From Doris montereyensis (Eukaryota; Mollusca; Gastropoda; Nudibranchia; Dorididae), in NCBI GenBank assembly GCA_037039925.1, contig JAXRKP010000947.1:1-64000 (forward strand): a stretch of DNA of 64,000 bases, given 5' to 3'. The notes below the pieces were generated by a model that worked only from the letters and a program-made list of their open reading frames with translations, did no database searches and was not told the origin of the DNA. The translations under genes and the position numbers were made by a program. Each line of letters starts with the position of its first letter. The first letter of the stretch is position 1. Shown here one piece after another: positions 21,650-52,206 of this stretch.

Positions 21650-21829
21650 TATGTGAATTGGGACAATACAATTCTGATCAGACTAATTTCCGTTGTCACA
21701 AACTCTTTTGGAATTTTTATTTTTAATTTCTTCTCCATTAATGATCAAAGGTCACGGGGGTCGGCGGGAAGAGCTGTGGGTAGACTCGACTTCTTACCTT
21801 TCCCTCTGTCACACTATCTTTCATCTCTC

Positions 21830-22095
21830 TGGGGTTTTTTTTCCTCTTAATTCACCCTGAGATCACTGTATATAATAGTGGACGGGGTAAATGTCAATGA
21901 TGAAATCAATGAGTATTACTATTAGATGTTCAACTCACTGTTACCTCTTAATTAACCCTGAGATCACTGCATGCAACAGTGGTAAATTTCAATGAATGAA
22001 TCTATAATTATTAGATTATAATCACTGCACTTATCTTTCATCTTGCTGTTTCCCCTTAATTCACCCTGAGATCACAGCATACCACAAAAACTTAC
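21830..22095 (+). repeat. Dispersed repeat E, three tandem copies
   Basis: TTAATTCACCCTGAGATCAC occurs near 21850, 21950 (TTAATTAACC variant) and 22060, each with an upstream CTTTCATCT-type block and a downstream CAATGA-rich tail. Confidence 0.7.
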
Positions 22096-22182
22096 AGATC
22101 TGCCTTCCTGTTTGAATAATAAAGAGAAAATCATGAGAAAAAAAAGGAAAATAGAAAATGTTTCTATCATTGTTGATTATAT

Positions 22183-22315
22183 TTTTCCTTTTAGAATTTC
22201 ATCAAATGTTTTTTTGTTCCATTTTTCATTTTAGAATTTCATCAAATGTTTTTTTGCTCTATTTTTCATTTTAGAATTTCATCAAATATTTTTTTGCTCT
22301 ATTTTTCATTTGATT
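22183..22315 (+). repeat. 43-bp tandem repeat, three units
   Basis: Units of TTTTAGAATTTCATCAAATG plus T-rich sequence and GCTCTATTTTTCA. Confidence 0.85.
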
Positions 22316-22499
22316 TCATTATTTAGTTTTGTATCGGATTTTTTCCTGACAATGTCTGCATTCATTGTTTGGTTGTTTTTATCTGACATCAAAACACAGA
22401 TGGCAAATTATAATCATCTTCAAAACTTCTAAACTGTTCAATGAATGGAAAGCTTATTAGTTAATTCTTTAAAGTTTTCTCATTACATCGTAGGCAGTT

Positions 22500-22745
22500 T
22501 GTAGGAAGTGAGTGCTGTTAGGTTCTACTTCTTTCCTTTCACACCTTGCCATATCTTTCATCTTACTGTTTCTTTTTCTTCTTCTTCTCCTTCTTCTTCT
22601 TCTTCTTCTTCTTCTTCTTCTCCTTCCTCCTTCTTCTTCCTCCTTCTTCTTCTTCTTCTTCTTCTTCTTCTTCTTCTTCTTCTTCTTCTTCTTCTTCTTC
22701 TTCTTCTTCTTCTTTTTCTTTCGTTTCTTCTTCTTCTTCTTCTTC
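22500..22745 (+). repeat. Repeat E fragment running into (TTC)n
   Basis: CTACTTCTTTCCTTTCACAC and ATCTTTCATCTTACTG match family E. The following CTTTTTCTTCTTC expands to about 170 bases of mostly TTC. Confidence 0.85.
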
Positions 22746-22834
22746 AGGGTACAGAAACCTCCTCCTATGGTAAAGGACAGGTCTACATTGTACAATCCGT
22801 ACAATCTAAAAGTTCCCTCTGACTAACCCAAATA

Positions 22835-23064
22835 GCACTATCTACATTTGACAGAGTAAATACCAATATCTACATTTGACACGGTAAATACCAATATCAA
22901 CATATGACAAGGTAAATACCAATATCTACATTTGACACGGTAAATACCAATATCTACATTTGACAGAGTAAATATCAATATCAACATTTGACAAGGTAAA
23001 TACCAATATCAACATTTGACACGGTAAATACCAATATCTACATTTGACAAGGTAAATACCAATG
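22835..23064 (+). repeat. 27-bp minisatellite
   Basis: Eight to nine units of AATACCAATATCTACATTTG plus ACACGGT, with ACAAGGT and ACAGAGT variants. Confidence 0.92.
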
Positions 23065-23564
23065 CAACAAACGAATCTCTCTGTTTCCTTTTAAGTTATT
23101 CTGAGATGACTAAACACGATGGATTGGATTATTTGCATTGAAGCAAAAACAAACAAACAAAAAATCTCATGGCATTATTTCTATGAAGTTATAATAATAT
23201 ATCATAATATGTTATTCAAACTTCCATTAAATTCTCCATACACAAATTTCTTTTTTTATTTGATCACAAGTCAATGTATTGGAAAATTATGGGGAGGGGG
23301 GGGGTACAATTTTGAAGCAAGGGGGAAAAACTACTGTAATAATTCCTAGAAATATAAATCAAGCCATTAAAAAAACATCAATAAAATACTTGCACACTTA
23401 AGTTCAAACTGCAGCTTGACAGAGTAACACTAACAGTGGTGTCTCCAATGCTTCTCGGATCTACCTTGTCCTGACTAGACATTAATAAACTAAAACTTGA
23501 GAACAAAAGAGCTCTTAACTTCTCAGCTGGAAAGAGAATCTTGTCTTGGGACAAAATGCAAGTG

Positions 23565-23990
23565 AATTGCAAGTGAAATTGATTATTTTGAGGTTTCTTG
23601 CAAGAACAAAAAGCTTGTGAAATTGATTGTTTTTGAGGTTTTTGATAAAACAAAAAGCTTGTGAAATTGATTGTTTTTGAGGTTTCTTGTTAGAACAAAA
23701 AGCTTGTGAAATTGATTGTTTTTGAGGTTTCTTGTTAGAACAAAAAGCTTGTGAAATTGATTGCTTTTGAGGTTTCTTGTTAGAACAAAAAGCTTGTGAA
23801 ATTGATTCTTTTTTAGGTTTCTTGCTAGAACAAAATGTGAATGAAATTGATATTTCATGCTAAGAGAAAATACATGTGAAATTGGTTATTTTGAGGTTTC
23901 ATGCTTGAACAAAAGGCAATAAGCCCTATTGTATTTGATTATTTTGCGTTTTCATGCTAGAACAAAATGCAAGTGAAATTGATTATTTAC
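23565..23990 (+). repeat. 45-bp minisatellite
   Basis: Five regular units (GAAATTGATTGTTTTTGAGG plus TTTCTTGTTAGAACAAAAAG and CTTGT) are flanked by diverged ones out to about 23990. Confidence 0.92.
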
Positions 23991-24159
23991 AAGGTTTCAT
24001 GCTCAGTTTGAGTCACAAAAGTTGCACATCACTTTTGAGCTGTATTTTCCTCTATACCTTGCTATTGGAATGCTGATATTTCAGGCGTCTAGTCTTATCA
24101 GAGATGAATACAATAAAACTCGGAAAGAATCCCCATCTACACTTGTCATGCACTTTAAA

Positions 24160-24446
24160 GATTTGTTGTTGTTGTCAGCAGGATTATTCTGGTAGTTAAG
24201 GTGTTGATCAAAACAGGCAGCAAATATCACCCTCTAGTCAGGCTTCTGGTGTGCCTTGGGCCTGGCCTCCCAGCTATTACTAGTAGTCATTTATGACTAA
24301 GTAGAGTCATGAGAAAAACATGGTAGGTGTGTTTTCCAAGCTTTTACATTATTCTTATCGTGCCTTGTGAAAGTGGGATTCAAGCCAACAACCCCAAGGT
24401 CCAATATCTTGAGTGAGTGTCTTACCACTAGACTGCACTGACGTCA
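24160..24446 (-). mobile_element. tRNA-derived SINE, family D (single copy here)
   Basis: In minus orientation the head reads AGTCTAGTGGTAAGACACTC (A-box-like) and GGCTTGAATCCC (B-box-like), with a body containing GGGAGGCCAGGCCCAAGG. The 3' limit is uncertain. Confidence 0.5.
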
Positions 24447-24599
24447 TAATTAATGTCGGAGAAAAACGTTGTTGTCTAAAAAAAACATTGCCTGGGGTGA
24501 AATATAAAGTTGTGGTTGACACACATCCTGATGTCATTGTGCTGAACTGATAAATGTTGGGACTAAAACAAGCCAATTATTTCACAGACTGTACCAGTG

Positions 24600-24815
24600 T
24601 GTGTTATAATATTATGTATTATAATATTATGTGTTATAATATTATAATATTATGTATTATAATATTATGTGTTATAATATTATGTATTATAATATTATGT
24701 ATTATAATATTATGTATTATAATATTATGTGTTATAATATTATGTATTATAATATTATGTATTATAATATTATGTGTTATAATATTATGTATTATAATAT
24801 TATGTGTTATACATG
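24600..24815 (+). repeat. 15-bp AT-rich palindromic minisatellite
   Basis: About 14 units of TTATAATATTATGTA or TTATAATATTATGTG. Each unit contains the inverted repeat TAATATTATAATATTA across its joint. Confidence 0.95.
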
Positions 24816-24823
24816 TATGACGT

Positions 24824-25180
24824 GGTGTCAGTAGCTCAGTCGGTAGAGTGTCAGACTACCGCCCAGGAGGCCTGAGTTTGATTCACACCAGTGTGGGCAA
24901 CATTGTTTGGCTGGCCTTCTTACCTACCAAGCAGGTAAATGGGTAGCTAGGTCTGTTCAGACTCCATACAAGTAAAAGTGGTGTGGAAAGCAATGGTAAG
25001 CTGCCACTGCCACAGTAATACGTTGTATGTAATCCACTACCACATTAATACGTTGTATGTAATGCACTACCACATTAATACATTGTATGTAATGCCTTGA
25101 ACAATCAGGTTTCTTCTCCTAGTTACCTTACGCTCAATTTTGAGTATGGGACTTACTTTTACACGTGTACGTCTTTCATG
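24824..25180 (+). mobile_element. SINE family C
   Basis: The head GTAGCTCAGTCGGTAGAGTG matches the canonical tRNA A-box and GAGTTTGATTC resembles a B-box. The body includes ACCAAGCAGGTAAATGGG. A 30-bp segment (TTAATACGTTGTATGTAATG) is repeated three times at 25010-25095. Confidence 0.75.
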
Positions 25181-25734
25181 GTTCATAGTTATGTTGGTGT
25201 GATTTGAATGCACCCTCTCCCACACCCCCCTTTCCACCCCCTCTCCACTCCTAATTGAGGTCCTTTTAAATTCTCAGGTAACCTTAAAGGAGAGAGAAAA
25301 AAATCAATGGTTATTTGTTTTGTACTTTTTCCCCCTCTACAGTATGTTTCAGAGTATGATCATTCAAATCATATATTATGTATTTTGAATTTTTGGTTAT
25401 ATTTTGAAATAATGCATATTACTATTATGTAATTTGAATTAATACCAAATTTGTGCTTGATTATATCTGTTGTTTATGTCAAATATAATGTTTAGTATGT
25501 CACTTAGCATAATTGAATCATTTTAAACAGCGGACAATCATTATTGGTGATTTAGGTATATATCTCTAAACATCTAAAGATGAACGTTTTACAATGCTTT
25601 AAAATTCCATTTTTAATGCCTTTTTCTTATCTCATTTGCTCCATTGTAATCAATGCATTTTAATATGTTTTCCATAGCAATATGGCATGCTAAATATCTC
25701 TTACAATAATGTTTTGATGATGATCATCATCATG
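25181..25734. other. AT-rich intergenic sequence
   Basis: No gene or element recognised. Confidence 0.4.
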
Positions 25735-25741
25735 ATAATAA

Positions 25742-25829
<88 letters not shown>

Positions 25830-25833
25830 CATA

Positions 25834-25922
<89 letters not shown>

Positions 25923-26013
25923 AAGAAGAAGAAGAAGAAGAAGAAGAAGAAGAAGAAGAAGAAGAAGAAGAAGAAGAAGAAGAAGAAGAAGAAGAAGAAG
26001 AAGAATAATAATG

Positions 26014-26050
<37 letters not shown>
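25735..26050 (+). repeat. Compound microsatellite (AAT)n-(AAG)n-(AAT)n
   Basis: About 50 AAT triplets, then about 37 AAG triplets (25893-26004), then about 15 AAT triplets. Followed to 26550 by AT-rich DNA with no element. Confidence 0.97.
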
Positions 26051-26051
<1 letters not shown>

Positions 26052-26559
26052 GGTGACATTTTTAATGCGCAAATCCTCCCCCTTCCCCCCTCCCACCCCG
26101 AATAAGGAGGCTCTGGCGCAAGTAGGTAAACAAATTATAATACATTAAAACTTAAAATATGAATTTCTTTTCAATACCTTTAATGTAGATCAATTTCTTT
26201 TCAATACCTTTAATATTTCTTTGTCTTTTCTTCTTCTTTTTTGCTTTTCTTCTTATTGTGTTTTCATTTTCTTAAATTTTTTAAGATTCGTGAGATTGCA
26301 AAAAGTTATCAAGGACATCAGTGTATTTATTATATCGCATGCCATGTTCTTTTATCAGAAGTGTTTTTATATTTGATGAAATAAAAAAAAATTAAAAACA
26401 AGAATTCTGCCCAGTCAAGAAGTGTTCATGTGGTTTTTAAAAAAAAAAGTTTTGTTGTTTTATGTGAAGGACATTGTCTTGTAACATCATTGCTAGCTTG
26501 CTTGGGGAGCTTTTACAGTTGCCTGATTTTTTCTTTTCAGTTAATTGAAGGGGTTCAAC

Positions 26560-26925
26560 AGTGTGCCCAACCAGTTCAACAGTGTGCCCTGAAGGGGTCA
26601 GTTCAACAGTGTGCCCTGAAGGGGTCAGTTCAACCGTGTGCCCTGAAGTTCAGTTCAACAGTGTGCCCTGAAGGCGGTCAGTTCAACAGTGTGCCCAGTT
26701 CAACAGTGTGCCCTGAAGGGTCAGTTCAACAGTGTGCGTCAGTTCAACTGTGCCCTGAAGGGTCAGTTCAACAGTGTGCCCCTGTTCAACAGTGTGCCCT
26801 GGAAGGGGTCAGTTCAACAGTGTGCCCTGAAGGGGTCAGTTCAACAGTGTGCCCTGAAGGGGTCAGTTCAACAGTGTACCCTGAAGGGGTCAGTTCAACA
26901 GTGTGCCCTGAAGGGGTCAGTTGAT
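26560..26925 (+). repeat. 27-bp minisatellite
   Basis: About 14 units of GGGGTCAGTTCAACAGTGTG plus CCCTGAA, with truncated units between 26640 and 26790. Confidence 0.93.
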
Positions 26926-26929
26926 AACA

Positions 26930-29900
26930 CCAACATACCAATAGACATCACACAGTGTTGTTAGATAACACCAACACAACACACCAATATAGACATCACA
27001 CAGTGTCATACACCAACACACCAATATAGACATCACACAGTGTCATACACCAACACACCAATATAGACATCACACAGTGTCATACACCAACACACCAATA
27101 TAGACATCACACAGTGTCATACACCAACACACCAATATAGACATCACACAGTGTCATACACCAACACACCAATATAGACATCAAACAGTGTCATTAGATA
27201 ACACCAACACACCAATATAGACATCACACAGTGTCATTAGATAACACCAACACACCAATATAGACATCACACAGTGTCATACACCAACACACCAATATAG
27301 ACATCACACAGTGTCATACACCAACACACCAATATAGACATCAAACAGTGTCATTAGATAACACCAACACACCAATAGAGACATCACACAGTGTCATTAG
27401 ATAACACCAACACACCAATATAGACATCAAACAGTGTCGTTAGATAACACCAACACACCAATATAGACATCACACAGTGTCATACACCAATATAGACATC
27501 ACACAGTGTCATACACCAACACACCAATATAGACATCAAACAGTGTCATACACCAACACACCAATATAGACATCACACAGTGTCATTAGATAACACCAAC
27601 ACACCAATATAGACATCAAACAGTGTCATACACCAACACACCAATATAGACATCACACAGTGTCATACACCAACACACCAATATAGACATCAAACAGTGT
27701 CATACACCAACACACCAATATAGACATCAAACAGTGTCATACACCAACACACCAATATAGACATCACACAGTGTCATACACCAACACACCAATATAGACA
27801 TCACACAGTCTCATACACCAACACACCAATATAGACATCACACAGTGCCATACACCAACACACCAATATAGACATCACACAGTGTCATACACCAACACAC
27901 CAATATAGACATCACACAGTTTCATTAGATAACACCAACACACCAATATAGACATCAAACAGTGTCATACACCAACAAACCAATATAGACATCACACAGT
28001 GTCATTAGATAACACCAACACACCAATATAGACATCACACAGTGTCATACACCAACATACCAATATAGACATCACAGTGTCATACACCAACATACCAATA
28101 TAGACATCACACAGTGTCATACACCAACATACCAATATAGACATCAAACAGTGTCGTTAGATAACACCAACACACCAATATAGACATAAAACAGTGTCGT
28201 TAGATAACACCAACACACCAATATAGACATAAAACAGTGTCATTAGATAACACCAACACACCAATATAGACATCAAACAGTGTCATTAGATAACACCAAC
28301 ACACCAATATAGACATCACACAGTGTCATTAGATAACACCAACACACCAATATAGACATAAAACAGTGTCGTTAGATAACACCAACACACCAATATAGAC
28401 ATCACACAGTGTCATACACCAACACACCAATATAGACATAAAACAGTGTCGTTAGATAACACCAACACACCAATATAGACATAAAACAGTGTCGTTAGAT
28501 AACACCAACACACCAATATAGACATAAAACAGTGTCGTTAGATAACACCAACACACCAATATAGACATCACACAGTGTCATACACCAACACACCAATATA
28601 GACATCAAAACAGTGTGGTTAGATAACACCAACACACCAATATAGACATAAAACAGTGTCATTAGATAACACCAACACACCAATATAGACATCAAACAGT
28701 GTCGTTAGATAACACCAACACACCAATATAGACATAAAACAGTGTCGTTAGATAACACCAACACACCAATATAGACATCAAACAGTGTCGTTAGATAACA
28801 CCAACACACCAATATAGACATAAAACAGTGTCGTTAGATAACACCAACACACCAATATAGACATCACACAGTGTCATACACCAACACACCAATATAGACA
28901 TAAAACAGTGTCGTTAGATAACACCAACACACCAATATAGACATCACACAGTGTATACACCAACACACCAATATAGACATAAAACAGTGTCGTTAGATAA
29001 CACCAACACACCAATATAGACATCAAACAGTGTCGTTAGATAACACCAACACACCAATATAGACATAAAACAGTGTCGTTAGATAACACCAACACACCAA
29101 TATAGACATCACACAGTGTCGTTAGATAACACCAACACACCAATATAGACATCAAACAATGTCATTAGATAACACCAACACACCAATATAGACATCAAAC
29201 AGTGTCATTAGATAACACCAACACACCAATATAGACATCAAACAGTGTCGTTAGATAACACCAACACACCAATATAGACATCAAACAGTGTCATTAGATA
29301 ACACCAACACACCAATATAGACATCAAACAGTGTCATTAGATAACACCAACACACCAATATAGACATCAAACAGTGTCGTTAGATAACACCAACACACCA
29401 ATATAGACATCACACAGTGTCATTAGATAACACCAACACACCAATATAGACATCAAACAGTGTCGTTAGATAACACCAACACACCAATATAGACATCACA
29501 CAGTGTCATTAGATAACACCAACACACCAATATAGACATCAAACAGTGTCGTTAGATAACACCAACACACCAATATAGACATCAAACAGTGTCGTTAGAT
29601 AACACCAACACACCAATATAGACATCACAGTGTCGTTAGATAACACCAACACACCAATATAGACATCACACAGTGTCGTTAGATAACACCAACACACCAA
29701 TATAGACATCAAACAGTGTCGTTAGATAACACCAACACACCAATATAGACATCACACAGTGTCGTTAGATAACACCAACACACCAATATAGACATCACAC
29801 AGTGTCGTTAGATAACACCAACACACCAATATAGACATCACACAGTGTCGTTAGATAACACCAACACACCAATATAGACATAAAACAGTGTCGTTAGATA

Positions 29901-31330
29901 ACACCAACACACCAATATAGACATCAAACAGTGTCATTAGATAACACCAACACACCAATATAGACATCACACAGTGTCGTTAGATAACACCAACACACCA
30001 ATATAGACATCAAACAGTGTCGTTAGATAACACCAACACACCAATATAGACATCAAACAGTGTCGTTAGATAACACCAACACACCAATATAGACATCAAA
30101 CAGTGTCGTTAGATAACACCAACACACCAATATAGACATCACACAGTGTCATTAGTTAGATAACACCAACACACCAATATAGACATCACACAGTGTCATA
30201 ACACCAACACACCAATATAGACATCACACAGTGTCGTTAGATAACACCAACACACCAATATAGACATCAAACAGTGTCATTAGATAACACCAACACACCA
30301 ATATAGACATCCAACACACCAATATAGACATCAAACAGTGTCGTTAGATAACACCAACACACCAATATAGACATCAAACAGTGTCGTTAGATAACACCAA
30401 CACACCAATATAGACATCAAACAGTGTCGTTAGATAACACCAACACACCAATATAGACATCACACAGTGTCGTTAGATAACACCAACACACCAATATAGA
30501 CATCACACAGTGTCGTTAGATAACACCAACACACCAATATAGACATCAAACAGTGTCATTAGATAACACCAACACACCAATATAGACATCAAACAGTGTC
30601 GTTAGATACACCAACACACCAATATAGACATCACACAGTGTCGTTAGATACACCAACACACCAATATAGACATACACAGTGTCGTTAGATAACACCAACA
30701 CACCAATATAGACATCAAACAGTGTCATTAGATAACACCAACAAATCCAATTAGACATCAAACGTGGTTTAGATAACACCAACACACCAATATAGACATC
30801 ACACAGTGTCGTTAGATAACACCAACACACCAATATAGACATCACACAGTGTCGTTAGATAACACCAACACACCAATATGACATCACTGTACAGTGTCGT
30901 TAGATAACACAACACACCAATATAGACATCACACAGTGTCGTTAGTCACCAACTTACCAATATAGACATCACACATGTGTGTGTAACACCAACACACCAA
31001 TATAGGCATGTGTGTCATACACCAACACACCAATATAGACATCACACAGTGTCATACACCAACACACCAATATAGACATCACACAGTGTGTCACCAACAC
31101 ACCAATATAGACATGGCACAGTGTGTTAGATAACACCAACACACCTTACAGGCATAAACAGTGTCATTAGATTACCCAACAGGCAATGTGTGTGTCAAGG
31201 CTGATAACACCAACAGGCATGTGACATCAAACAGTGTCGTTAGATAACACCGGCTCATGTGTGTGTAGACATCAAACAGGCATGTGTAGATAACACCAAC
31301 TTTACCAATATAGACATCACATGTGTGAGA
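26930..31330 (+). repeat. 4.4-kb satellite-like array with 37- and 43-bp units
   Basis: More than 100 units share ACACCAACACACCAATATAG plus ACATCACACAGTGTC. Short units join with AT, long ones with GTTAGATA or ATTAGATA. Short units dominate 27000-28100 and long ones 28140-30950. The last 500 bases are degenerate and mixed with ATGTGTGTGTC pieces of the next array. Confidence 0.97.
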
Positions 31331-31511
31331 GTGCTTAGATTTTACAGAAAATCTTGTGTCAAGGTTTGTACCTTACAGGCATGTGTGGATAGAGAGATGT
31401 GACACCTTGTGTCTGGACATGTGTGTGTCAGACCCCTTCCATTCCCAGTGAAATCCGCGACCAGCATGCATCACTGTACATGTCGAAAGTCAAGGTGACG
31501 ACATCACACCG

Positions 31512-31712
31512 GCATGTGTGTGTCAAGGCTTACCTTACAGGCATATGTGTGTGTCAAGGCTTACCTTACAGGCATGTGTGTGTCAAGGCTTACCTTACAG
31601 GCATATGTGTGTCAAGGCTTACCTTACAGGCATGTGTGTGTCAAGGCTTACCTTACAGGCATGTGTGTCAGGAGGCTTACCTTACAGGCATGTGTGTGTC
31701 AAACTTGCAATT
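31512..31712 (+). repeat. 29-bp minisatellite
   Basis: About seven units of GGCATGTGTGTGTCAAGGCT plus TACCTTACA. Single units also occur in 31190-31390 and 31980-32140, inside the neighbouring arrays. Confidence 0.92.
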
Positions 31713-31819
31713 TTAACAGGCATGTGTAGTCATGCTCTGATTATCATGGTCACAAATTTAACAAAACGACTCGACTCATCAACTGTGAAGTCAATGCTTA
31801 CCCTGGCACATGTTGTGTC

Positions 31820-33020
31820 ATAAAACACTATAGGTACACGGCATACGGTGGTGACATTTAAACACTTAGGTATACAGGCATGTGGTGACATTTAAACACT
31901 TGGGTATACAGGCATGTGGTGTGTCAACACTTAGGTATCAGGCATGCGTGTGACATTTAAACACTTAGGTATACAGGCATGTGTGTGACATTTAAACACT
32001 TATAGGCATGTGTGTGTCAATGCTTACATTTAAACACTATGCGTGTGTCAAGGTGGTGACATTTAAACACTATAGGTATGTGTGCATACGGTGAGTGACA
32101 TTTAAAGGCATGCGTGTGTCAAGGCTTGACATTTAAAACTAAGGTACATGAACTACTAGCATGCATTTGATTATCATGGTCATAAAATTTAACAAACGTA
32201 CTCGACGTACATCAACTGTGACATTTAGTCACTATAGAAATCGAATGTTGTGGTGACATTTAAACACTATAGGTACACGTACATACGATGGTGACATTTA
32301 AACACTATAGGTATACGTACATACGATGGTGACATTTAAACACTATAGGTACATGTACATACGGTGGTGACATTTAAACACTATAGGTATACGTACATAC
32401 GATGGTGACATTTAAACACTATAGTTATACGTACATACGGGTGGTGACATTTAAACACTATAGGTACACGTACATACGGTGGTGACATTTAAACACTATA
32501 GGTATACGGGACATTACGGTGGTGACATTTAAACACTATAGGTACACGTACATACGGTGGTGACATTTAAACACTATAGGTACATGTACAACGGTGGTGA
32601 CATTTAAACACTATAGGTACACGTACATCGATGGTGACATTTAAACACTATAGTTACATGTACACGGTGGTGCCATTTAAACACTATAGGTACATGTACA
32701 TACGGTGGTGACATTTTAAACACTATAGGTACACGCATATTACGGTGGTGACATTTAAACACTATAGTATACGTACATACGATGGTGACATTTAAACACT
32801 ATAGGTACATGTACATACGGTGGTGACATTTAAACACTATAGGTACACGTACATACGGTGGTGACATTTAAACACTATAGGTACACGTACATACGGTGGT
32901 GACATTTAAACACTATAGGTACACGTACATACGGTGGTGACATTTAAACACTATAGTTACACGTACATACGGTGGTGACATTTAAACACTATAGTTACAC
33001 GTACATACGGTGGTGACATT
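31820..33020 (+). repeat. 38-bp minisatellite
   Basis: About 28 units of GGTGGTGACATTTAAACACT plus ATAGGTACACGTACATAC. The first 350 bases are irregular. Confidence 0.95.
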
Positions 33021-33061
33021 TGGATAATACAAGAACGCTCACATCCTCATGGATAGGGGTG

Positions 33062-33185
33062 TTGCAAATTGTTTGTTTAATTGAAATTTACCCCCGTCCA
33101 CTATCATGGTGATCTCAGGGTGAATTACGAGAAAATAGCAAGATAAAAGAAGTGAAAAAGTAAAAGGAAAAGTAGGATCTACCAG
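33062..33185 (-). repeat. Dispersed repeat E, reverse copy
   Basis: The plus strand reads GTGATCTCAGGGTGAATTAC followed by AAGATAAAAGAAGTGAAAAA, the reverse of the family E core and its pyrimidine block. Confidence 0.65.
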
Positions 33186-33427
33186 AAGCACATGCCAACT
33201 GCCCGTGGTGTAAAACCACGTGAGTTACAGAAACATGAGTAGCAGACACAAATCATTGAAATCCATATAGGGAGATAGAGTGAGAGAGACAACAAGATGG
33301 AGGGCATGTGAAAGAGTGAAAAGAAAGATGAACGACCTACCAGTATCTCCCATTCACTGCCCACACGGGCACTGACAAGGAGCCCACAGGACCACATGAG
33401 AAAGGAAACATCGATGCAATAGACTTC

Positions 33428-33610
33428 ATGGTTCAAAGAACTCACAGGTAAAATGACAGACATGGGGGACACAGAAAGGGAACTTCAATACGCTGCATGG
33501 CTCAAAGTTTTCACAGGTGAAACAACAGATACGGAGGACACAGACAGGGAATATCAATACACTGCATGGTTCAGAGAACTCACAGGTGACATGACAAACA
33601 TGGGGGACAG
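33428..33610 (+). repeat. 69-bp tandem repeat with an open 23-residue frame
   Basis: Two and a half units begin at CATGGTTCAAAGAACTCACA. The plus frame encodes AAWLKVFTGE- and TAWFRELTGD-type units with MGDTEREL between them and stays open to a stop at about 33761. It lies just beyond the PNPO stop codon, antisense to any PNPO 3' UTR. Not a recognised protein. Confidence 0.6.
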
Positions 33611-33803
33611 GTGGAGAGCATGGCACAAGACGGGCATCACGTCAAGAAAGCTCTTGCAGATGGAAGTCTGGGCTTTACTCAGAAAACTTTTCCAAATGCG
33701 GGTCTTGGCTAAATATTCGCAAATTATACACACAAAGCGTTCCTTTCTTTCTTTTGTATGAATATTTTCTTCGGTTTGTTCTTCTACGTCTTGTATGCAG
33801 ACA

Positions 33804-52206
<18,403 letters not shown>

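Noticed and set aside
26560..31330. CRISPR-like regular repeats
   Set aside because: Units are directly adjacent tandem copies without unique spacers, in an animal genome.
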